DNA of 12,607 nucleotides from Candidatus Sediminicultor secundus (GTDB taxonomy: Bacteria; Atribacterota; JS1; SB-45; 34-128). The stretch is from NCBI GenBank assembly GCA_002849045.2, contig NCRO01000009.1, positions 1 to 12,607 of the forward strand, given 5' to 3'. The notes beneath the pieces were generated by a model that saw only the letters and a program-made list of their open reading frames with translations, did not search any database and was not told the origin of the DNA. A program made the position numbers and the translations under genes. Shown here in pieces: positions 8,100-12,607 of this stretch. Every line of letters begins with the position of its first letter. Position 1 is the first letter of the stretch.

Positions 8100-8486
8100 A
8101 ATATCACTCCTGAGATTAGAATAATATTGGCATAAGAACTACATTCTCCCGTCCTAACAACCGCTCTGGCCTGTTTAGATAATTCTTTTAACTCTTCATG
8201 AGTAATAAACTTAACTTCCTCTATTAATGAGGAAATCAAATTTAAGGTTTGAGGATTTTTTTCTTTAATTTCCTTAGCTACATAGGCCTCTTCGACCTTT
8301 AATTCGGAAAGGACTGCTGGCAAGACTTCTGCGAAAGGAGGAGTCCCGCATTTTAAAGCTAAATCAATTCTCTCCACTTCTTTAGGAATGGGCAAACCGG
8401 CATCAGCAATTATTAACATGTCACGATGCCCCATCTCAGAGATAACTCTATTAAGTTGAGGATTTAAAATTCCATTTTTTTTTCAT
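8096..8486 (-). CDS. rbsD: D-ribose pyranase, frameshifted in its first codons
   Basis: RbsD catalyses the pyran-furan interconversion of ribose so that RbsK can use it. The long open frame begins only at an internal ATG (8434, MGHRDML...), but upstream in that same frame the DNA encodes GILNPQLNRVISE, the normal RbsD N-terminus. The natural ATG at 8486 has GGAGG seven bases upstream and is followed by nine A residues (8475-8483). With eight A the protein would read MKKNGILNPQLNRVISEMGHRD and be 129 residues, with the catalytic His at H20 as in E. coli; with nine A it stops after 11 codons. The body has ADAGLPIPKEVERIDLAL and ends GECSSYANIILISGVIF, both typical. It lies 2 nt after rbsR and overlaps rbsA by 4 nt. 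A sequencing or amplification error in the A run is the simplest cause. Confidence 0.9.
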
Positions 8487-8488
8487 CT

Positions 8489-9514
8489 TTAAACCTCCCA
8501 TCTGCTTACTGAATCCCGTTCAATAAGCTCAGTCTCAAACTCCACAGATTTCTTTATTTTCTTCCTATCTATAAGTTTAAGTAAAGTCTCAACTGCCTTT
8601 TGACCCATCTGATAAGTAGGTTGGGCAATAGTGGTCAAGGGAGGATATGTGCAATCAGAAAAGGGTATATTATCAAATCCGATTATGGATATATCTTCCG
8701 GTACCTGAATCTTTAGCTGGGCAAAGGCTTTTAAAGCCCCGATAGCCATCAGGTCATTGGCCGCAAAGAGTGCCGTAGGCAATTCATCTGAATTCTTTAA
8801 CTGAGGCCAATGGTGTATTATTTTCTGATAAGCAGTATCCAAACGGAAATCAGCCACCAATTCTTTTTTCCAATTTATATGAGCCTCTTTTAGGGCAGCC
8901 AGATAACCTTTTTCTCTTTCCAGATTAGTTTTGGTTCCTTTTATTCCAGCTAAATACATTATCTTCCTATGCCCCATTGTCAGCAAATATTTAACTGCAG
9001 AATAAGCCCCAGCAAAATTATTTACCTTAACGATGGGAGTCGTCATTCCATTTATCTCTCTATCAATAAGCACTATGTTCATCTTTTTAAGTAAGGATAA
9101 CTCTTCTTCGGGAAACTCCTCCTCACGATAACCAGCTACCGTCAAAATTACTCCATCTACCCGTCGGGAATATAAAAGCTTTAAATAACGACCTTCCTTT
9201 TCCTGACTATCGTCTGAATTCACCACCAACACGCTGTATCCATGCTTTTCACAAACATCCTGAACCCCTCTTACTAAATTAGAAAAAAATATATTGGTTA
9301 TATCCGGTATTATTAAACCTATATAATTTGTCCTTCTCCTGGGCATACTTGCTGCCATCATATTGGGAATATAAGCCAATTCTTTTACGGCATTTATAAC
9401 TTTCTGGCGAGTATCTTCTGCCACTATTTCGGGGGTATTCATTACCCTTGATATTGTTGAAGGAGAAACCCCTGCTATTTTTGCCACATCATAAATGGTA
9501 CTTTTTTTCTTCAT
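8489..9514 (-). CDS. rbsR: LacI-family ribose operon repressor
   Basis: This 341-residue LacI/GalR-family regulator starts with a helix-turn-helix (about 5-27, STIYDVAKIAGVSPSTISRV), followed by the hinge (about 50-59, PNMMAASMPRR). The ligand domain runs from about residue 64, with the DITNIFFSNLVRG, FAANDLMAIGALKAF and IIGFDNIPFSDCTYPPLTTIAQP segments typical of the family. The hinge position that is Leu56 in LacI, which inserts into the DNA minor groove, is Met57 here. The ATG at 9514 is chosen because it overlaps the rbsK stop as ATGA; an in-frame TTG at 9529 would add five residues. Its recognition helix resembles those that bind CG-centred operators, and such a site lies before rbsK. 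The effector is probably ribose or its phosphate, from context only. Confidence 0.9.
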   Translation of the reverse strand: MKKKSTIYDVAKIAGVSPSTISRVMNTPEIVAEDTRQKVINAVKELAYIPNMMAASMPRRRTNYIGLIIPDITNIFFSNLVRGVQDVCEKHGYSVLVVNSDDSQEKEGRYLKLLYSRRVDGVILTVAGYREEEFPEEELSLLKKMNIVLIDREINGMTTPIVKVNNFAGAYSAVKYLLTMGHRKIMYLAGIKGTKTNLEREKGYLAALKEAHINWKKELVADFRLDTAYQKIIHHWPQLKNSDELPTALFAANDLMAIGALKAFAQLKIQVPEDISIIGFDNIPFSDCTYPPLTTIAQPTYQMGQKAVETLLKLIDRKKIKKSVEFETELIERDSVSRWEV

Positions 9515-10416
9515 TCCAATTTTTTCCAATTAATCTCAGATTTTTTCGGGAAAGATATTGCTGCCCCTTTTTTCTGGATAGAGTAAGAAGCAGTCAGGTT
9601 GGCTATTTTAATCGCCTGGGAAATATCACTCTGCTGAATCATTCCATACAAAAAGCCAGCGATAAAGCAATCTCCGGCTCCGGTAGTATCTATTCTCTGT
9701 TCCACCGGTGTGGCCGGAAAAGTAATTAATTTACCCTTGCTTTCATATGCTGCTCCCTGCTTACCTAATTTGACAATGACTTCTTTTACTCCCCGGGATT
9801 TAAGGGTATGAATGGCTTTTAAAATATTCTCGGTGCGAGTAAGTTCTTTTAGCTCTATTTCATTGGGAAGGAGGTAATCTACTAATCCCCAGATATCGTC
9901 ATTGTTTATTTTTTTTGCTGGGGCAGGATCCATTACGGTCTTTAAGCCATGTTTTTTGGCAAATTTTAGGGCTAAAAGAATTGACTTCAAAGGGATTTCA
10001 AATTGGGTTAAAAGCCAGGAGGCGTCATCAAAGAATTTTTCATGCTGGATAATAAAATCTTCGTCAACTTCTCCATTAGCTCCGGGATAGATTACGATAG
10101 AATTCTGACCCTGGGCATTGACCCAGATAGAGGCAGAACCGGTAGAATTTTTTTGACTTTTGAAAACTCCGGTAATATCTACTCTGCTTTCTTGCAGTGA
10201 GGAAAGAGAAAAATTACTGAGGACATCTTTTCCTACTTTGCCTAACATCACAGTAGGAACATCTAATTTAGCCAGGGCGATAGCCTGATTAGCCCCCTTG
10301 CCTCCTTGAAAGATACCGAAATCACTGCTAACAAGGGTTTCGCCGGGTTGAGGGTAGCGAGAAACAAAGGAGACAAAATCTATATTGATACTTCCTAATA
10401 CCAATACTTTTTCCAT
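9511..10416 (-). CDS. rbsK: Ribokinase
   Basis: This 301-residue PfkB-family kinase phosphorylates D-ribose to ribose 5-phosphate with ATP. Visible motifs are the N-terminal substrate loop FGIFQGGKGANQAIALAKL (33-51, PfkB signature 1), the MDPAPAKK strand (162-169), LLPNEIEL (182-189) and the catalytic DTTGAGDCFIAGFLYG (243-258, signature 2, with D249 as the expected base). Length is normal. AGGAGA sits five to six bases before the ATG. It is the first gene after the rbs promoter/operator, and its stop codon overlaps the rbsR start (ATGA). The order K-R-D-A-C-B resembles the Bacillus R-K-D-A-C-B layout more than E. coli D-A-C-B-K-R. Confidence 0.95.
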   Translation of the reverse strand: MEKVLVLGSINIDFVSFVSRYPQPGETLVSSDFGIFQGGKGANQAIALAKLDVPTVMLGKVGKDVLSNFSLSSLQESRVDITGVFKSQKNSTGSASIWVNAQGQNSIVIYPGANGEVDEDFIIQHEKFFDDASWLLTQFEIPLKSILLALKFAKKHGLKTVMDPAPAKKINNDDIWGLVDYLLPNEIELKELTRTENILKAIHTLKSRGVKEVIVKLGKQGAAYESKGKLITFPATPVEQRIDTTGAGDCFIAGFLYGMIQQSDISQAIKIANLTASYSIQKKGAAISFPKKSEINWKKLE

Positions 10417-10428
10417 AATTTCTCCTGT

Positions 10429-10461
10429 TTATGAAATCGCTTTCTGATATCGATTTCATAA
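10429..10461. promoter_or_regulatory. Predicted RbsR operator
   Basis: A perfect 11-bp inverted repeat (TTATGAAATCG ... CGATTTCATAA) with an 11-nt spacer lies 12 bases upstream of rbsK. Inside it are two overlapping LacI-type palindromes centred on CG. GAAATCGCTTTC (10433-10444) matches the GAAAnCGnTTTC consensus, and GATATCGATTTC (10446-10457) pairs at five of six positions. The right arm overlaps the -10 element of the rbs promoter, so binding would block transcription. RbsR, encoded in the same operon, is the natural candidate. Confidence 0.82.
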
Positions 10462-10487
10462 TAGCATAATTTTTTTTCTTTTGTCAA
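10458..10487 (-). promoter_or_regulatory. Sigma-70-type promoter of the rbs operon
   Basis: On the - strand a perfect TTGACA (10487-10482) is followed after 18 bases by TATTAT (10463-10458). This places the start of transcription near 10451, about 35 bases before the rbsK ATG and inside the predicted operator. No alternative promoter is visible between rbsK and rbsC, fitting one transcript for the whole operon. Confidence 0.78.
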
Positions 10488-10581
10488 ATAAAAATTAGAT
10501 AAAAAATAGATTATCAACAAAAATCTTCACTCAATTAATGCAAACAAATTTTTTTCTTTGCGGTAAACATCTCTTGTAGAA

Positions 10582-10965
10582 TTAAATGCAAAAAGCTATG
10601 GCTTCAATCTCTATTTCTGCATCCTTGGGAAGGCGGGATACTTCAATACAGCTGCGTGCCGGAAATTTTTTCTTAAAATATTCGCCATAAACTTTATTAA
10701 CCCGGGCAAAATTATTCATATCTTTGAGAAAGATGATGGTTTTTACTACATTTTCCAAACCGATGGAGTAAGGTTCTAAAACTGCTTTCAAATTATCTAA
10801 TGCCATCCTGGCCTGTGCTTCAATATCTCCCTCTATCATTTTCCCAGTCTTAGGGTCAATAGGTATCTGTCCGGAAGCAAATATTAAATTCCCCACCTTT
10901 AAGGCAGGAGAATAAGGACCGATAGCGGCTGGTGCCTTTTTACTGAGTAAAACCTCTTTTTTCAC
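10582..10965 (-). CDS. ridA: RidA family enamine/imine deaminase
   Basis: This 127-residue protein of the RidA/YjgF/UK114 family forms a trimer that hydrolyses reactive enamine/imine intermediates such as 2-aminoacrylate, released by PLP enzymes. Conserved features are AIGPYSPALKVGNLIFASGQIP (14-35), the QARMALDNLKAVL helix (51-63) and FPARSCIEVSRLPKDAEIEIEAIA (101-124), with R104 as the expected substrate-binding arginine. The start is GTG at 10965 with GGAGG ten bases upstream, slightly long; no ATG fits better. It is separated from the rbs promoter by about 95 bases with no gene and appears to be its own unit. A strong terminator of its own was not found. A link to ribose metabolism is not evident. 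Confidence 0.93.
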   Translation of the reverse strand: MKKEVLLSKKAPAAIGPYSPALKVGNLIFASGQIPIDPKTGKMIEGDIEAQARMALDNLKAVLEPYSIGLENVVKTIIFLKDMNNFARVNKVYGEYFKKKFPARSCIEVSRLPKDAEIEIEAIAFCI

Positions 10966-11038
10966 TTTTTTAAATCCTCCTTTATTATTTTGTAATTTTT
11001 TAAAACCTATTTAAATTTGTTACTAATCTCCCTCAGAG

Positions 11039-11117
11039 GTAACTTATCAAAAATATATTTATTTAAAAATGGGAATGGACTATAAACTATTATAGCCCAT
11101 TCCCCGTAATAAGTTAC
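11039..11117. repeat. Nested inverted repeat around the arsM terminator
   Basis: GTAACTTAT (11039-11047) is repeated inverted as ATAAGTTAC (11109-11117), enclosing the terminator hairpin at 11071-11104. The two arms are perfect over 9 bp and frame a very AT-rich 61-nt interior. It may be chance in AT-rich DNA, a two-way terminator, or a small palindromic element. No flanking target duplication was recognised. No other copy was seen in this window. Confidence 0.5.
11071..11104 (-). terminator. Intrinsic terminator after arsM
   Basis: A strong hairpin: GGGAATGG pairs with CCATTCCC (8 bp), then one A/C mismatch, then CTATAA pairs with TTATAG (6 bp) around the loop ACTA. Read on the - strand it lies about 34 bases after the arsM stop and is followed by ATTTTTAAATAAATATATTTTT-like T-rich sequence. 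It would separate the ars unit from ridA. Confidence 0.75.
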
Positions 11118-11137
11118 ATTTTTTATTATTAAAAACT

Positions 11138-12016
11138 TTAAGATATCAGTTTGCAAGCAGAAATCTTAACACTCGCCACTTTGCCCTCAAGTTCTTTAGC
11201 AATTCGCCTGACAGCCTTGTTTAATTCAAACTCTTTTTCGTTTTCTAAAGCTGGAAAAAAAGAAAGACCATCAGATGATTTAATAATTGACTCCAGCTCG
11301 TCTGATTGATATACAATACGCTCGGAAACCTTCACTTTCTCAAGTCCTGCTTTACGCAGTCCAGAAAGATATTCCTTTTCACTGATCACTCCGGAAATAC
11401 AGGCACTGTATAAGTTTTTATTTTCTCTCAACCATTCTGGAATATTCTCACCCACCATATCTGAAACTACCATTCGACCTCCTGGTTTTAGCACACGAGC
11501 AATCTCAGAAAATACTTTCTCTTTCTCCGGAGAAAGATTAATAACACAGTTAGAGATTACCCAATCAACCGAAGATGATTCAACGGGAAGATCCTCGATT
11601 AATCCTTTGCGTACCTCAACATTCTTGACTCCTGCAGCCTTGATATTCTCCTTCGCTTTACTAATCATCTCTTCGGTCATATCCACGCCAATGACCTGTC
11701 CTGAGGGTCCCACCTTACGGGCAGCAATCAAAAGATCAAGCCCGGCACCCGGACCCAGATCAAGTACAACATCACCTTCCCTGACTTCACTGTAGGCTAA
11801 TGGATTTCCACAACCAAAAGTTTTAATATTAGAATCTGTAAGAAGATTATTAAGTTCATCTTCACTGTAGCCGATATCTTTTGCTTTAACAGAACAACAT
11901 GTTTCTTCAAGACTACTACAACAACTTAGGTTTTTCCGGGATATTGCTTCAGCATAAGTTTTTTTTACTTCCTCTCTGATCTTTTTTGCATCAATTTTCT
12001 TTTCTTTAGTATTCAT
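11138..12016 (-). CDS. arsM: Arsenite S-adenosylmethionine methyltransferase
   Basis: This 292-residue class I methyltransferase matches ArsM, which methylates As(III) with SAM to methylated, partly volatile arsenicals. The SAM-binding motif DLGPGAGLD is at 86-94, GVDMTEEMI at 110-118 and the post-motif RVLKPGGRMVVSD at 174-186. The three cysteines that bind arsenic in characterised ArsMs have counterparts in FGCGNP (C69), ISNCVIN (C157) and YSACISG (C206). Two additional vicinal pairs lie near the N-terminus (C32-C33 and C40-C41). The ATG at 12016 is chosen for its AGGAGA site; an upstream in-frame start at 12112 would add 32 unrelated residues and overlap the operator. It is downstream of arsR by 111 nt with a predicted operator between. 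Confidence 0.93.
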   Translation of the reverse strand: MNTKEKKIDAKKIREEVKKTYAEAISRKNLSCCSSLEETCCSVKAKDIGYSEDELNNLLTDSNIKTFGCGNPLAYSEVREGDVVLDLGPGAGLDLLIAARKVGPSGQVIGVDMTEEMISKAKENIKAAGVKNVEVRKGLIEDLPVESSSVDWVISNCVINLSPEKEKVFSEIARVLKPGGRMVVSDMVGENIPEWLRENKNLYSACISGVISEKEYLSGLRKAGLEKVKVSERIVYQSDELESIIKSSDGLSFFPALENEKEFELNKAVRRIAKELEGKVASVKISACKLIS

Positions 12017-12071
12017 GAAATATTCTCCTTTTTCTTTATTTTTTTGATTTTTTTCTTTTGTATAGTAGCAC

Positions 12072-12092
12072 AGTTGCGTAATTATGCAAATA
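12072..12092. promoter_or_regulatory. Predicted ArsR operator in front of arsM
   Basis: The sequence TTGCGTAATTATGCAA (12074-12089) is a 16-bp palindrome with one mismatched pair. With its flanks it matches the site at the arsR start at 17 of 21 positions. It lies 56-76 bases before the arsM ATG. A weak -10-like TACTAT/TATACA lies just downstream on the - strand (12067-12059), but no good -35 was found. Confidence 0.7.
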
Positions 12093-12127
12093 TAATAATA
12101 AAAAAATTTCACTCCCTTGTATTTTTA

Positions 12128-12499
12128 TTATTCATTTTTCTCTTTAGACGGGCAACATGATTCAATAGCACTGGCAAAACCCCGAAAGATCGAGGATAAA
12201 AATTCGTATCGTACCGAATAATAAACCTCTTTGCCCTGCTTCTCTGCAAATAGAATCCCCTCGTCCCGAAGTATAGCAAGGTGACGAGATACTACAGAAA
12301 CATCAATAGGAAAATTTTTTGCAATCTCGCTGACCATTTGAGGCTCCTTAGCCTCCACCAAATGGGCGAGGATACGAAGTCTTGTAGAATCACTAAATGC
12401 CTTTAAAAAGCGAGGTTCAGGAATCCCAGGAATACCACAGCATCCCCTATCTTCACCTTTTTGTTCTTTTTTTAAATGTTTGTTTATTTGCACCATCAT
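12128..12499 (-). CDS. arsR: ArsR-family arsenic-responsive repressor
   Basis: This 123-residue winged-helix repressor has the ArsR/SmtB core: FLKAFSDSTRLRILAHL (31-47), the recognition region DVSVVSRHLAILRDEGIL (66-83) and the wing FAEKQGKEVYYSV (84-96). The classical CxC metal site of helix 3 (ELCVCDL) is absent; the equivalent segment is MVSEIAKNF. Instead there are vicinal cysteines at both ends, C20-C21 (GCCGIPG) and C115-C116 (ESCCPS). End-located Cys pairs occur in other As(III)- or methylarsenite-sensing ArsRs, so As sensing is likely but the site is inferred. The start at 12499 (tandem ATG ATG) has no ribosome site upstream because the promoter abuts it. arsM lies downstream, with no arsC or efflux gene in view. 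Confidence 0.9.
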   Translation of the reverse strand: MMVQINKHLKKEQKGEDRGCCGIPGIPEPRFLKAFSDSTRLRILAHLVEAKEPQMVSEIAKNFPIDVSVVSRHLAILRDEGILFAEKQGKEVYYSVRYEFLSSIFRGFASAIESCCPSKEKNE

Positions 12500-12505
12500 G
12501 CAACT
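12485..12505. promoter_or_regulatory. Predicted ArsR operator at the arsR start codon
   Basis: On the - strand TTGCATGATGGTGCAA (TTGC-N8-GCAA, with TTGCAT/GTGCAA arms) covers the two ATGs of arsR and begins directly after the -10 box. It resembles the arsM-proximal site at 17 of 21 positions including flanks. A repressor here would block initiation and give negative autoregulation. Confidence 0.68.
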
Positions 12506-12534
12506 ATGATAATATATGAAAAAGTATTTGTCAA
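12506..12534 (-). promoter_or_regulatory. Sigma-70-type promoter of arsR
   Basis: A perfect TTGACA (12534-12529) is followed after 17 bases by TATCAT (12511-12506), one base from TATAAT. The usual distance to the start of transcription (about 7 bases after the -10) falls on the A of the arsR ATG at 12499, so the transcript would have almost no leader. Confidence 0.78.
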
Positions 12535-12589
12535 GCTTTTTAGAAAATATTTTTAAAAAAAGGGAAAGTTCTTCGTGTTGTGTTGAATA

Positions 12590-12607
12590 TGTCTCTTATA
12601 CACATCT
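12590..12607. other. Residual Nextera transposon-end adaptor
   Basis: The last 18 bases, TGTCTCTTATACACATCT, equal 18 of the 19 bases of the Tn5/Nextera mosaic end in the orientation found when a read runs off its insert; only the first base (A at 12589 in place of C) differs. It is therefore not genomic DNA. The bases between 12535 and 12589 are AT-rich and show no gene. Confidence 0.95.

Noticed and set aside
10488..10581. Possible ridA terminator (GATAA/TTATC at 10498-10515)
   Set aside because: The stem is only 5 bp of A/T pairs, too weak to call.
12017..12112. Longer ArsM starting at 12112
   Set aside because: The added 32 residues have no counterpart, the stretch holds the predicted operator, and the ATG at 12016 has AGGAGA upstream.
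1..12607. A wholly new defence, mobile or biosynthetic system
   Set aside because: All genes fall into known families, and the odd joints are better explained as technical chimeras.

Overview
The window is an AT-rich bacterial contig that carries three functional blocks: the 3' part of an N-type (alternate, probably Na+-linked) F1Fo-ATPase operon on the + strand (112..about 5030), a D-ribose uptake operon on the - strand (rbsK-rbsR-rbsD-rbsA-rbsC-rbsB, 10416 down to about 5027), and, further upstream on the - strand, a RidA deaminase and an arsenic-responsive arsR-arsM pair. No rRNA, tRNA, CRISPR array or transposase was seen. The gene set fits an anaerobic sugar-using bacterium. The gene sequences loosely recall Atribacterota, Thermotogota or Firmicutes-type anaerobes, but nothing here fixes the phylum.

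Layout. Bases 1-111 are an inverted copy of 791-901 (one mismatch) joined to the middle of atpD, so the left end folds back on itself. The genes that follow are the C-terminal part of beta (atpD), epsilon (atpC), the N-ATPase-specific small membrane proteins AtpQ and AtpR, then a (atpB), c (atpE), a long b with a delta-like tail (atpF), and alpha (atpA). No separate delta gene is present. This is the order D-C-Q-R-B-E-F-A of N-ATPases; the expected last gene, gamma (atpG), is missing because atpA runs into the truncated end of rbsB at about 5025. Both genes are cut at the same point and face each other, which looks like a chimeric join of two loci rather than a natural end.

The ribose operon is tightly packed, with ATGA/TTGA overlaps and gaps of 1-2 nt except for 96 nt before rbsB. 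It is preceded by a TTGACA-18-TATTAT promoter overlapped by a perfect 11-bp inverted repeat built from two LacI-type half-palindromes centred on CG. This is the expected target of the RbsR repressor encoded as the second gene. RbsB/RbsC/RbsA import ribose, RbsD interconverts its ring forms and RbsK phosphorylates it. rbsD carries one extra A in an A9 run that puts its first codons out of frame.

The arsenic block consists of an ArsR repressor with vicinal cysteine pairs at both ends and the methyltransferase ArsM. Two near-matching TTGC-N8-GCAA palindromes sit at the arsR start and in front of arsM, so the pair is probably autoregulated. The arsR promoter lies so close to the start codon that its mRNA would be leaderless. 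The last 18 bases of the window match the Nextera transposon end, so the right boundary is a library adaptor. With the fold-back and the tail-to-tail junction, this points to a contig from an amplified or low-input library that contains chimeras. No wholly new system was found; the most informative items are the N-ATPase, the paired ars operators, the rbsD frameshift and the contig artefacts.
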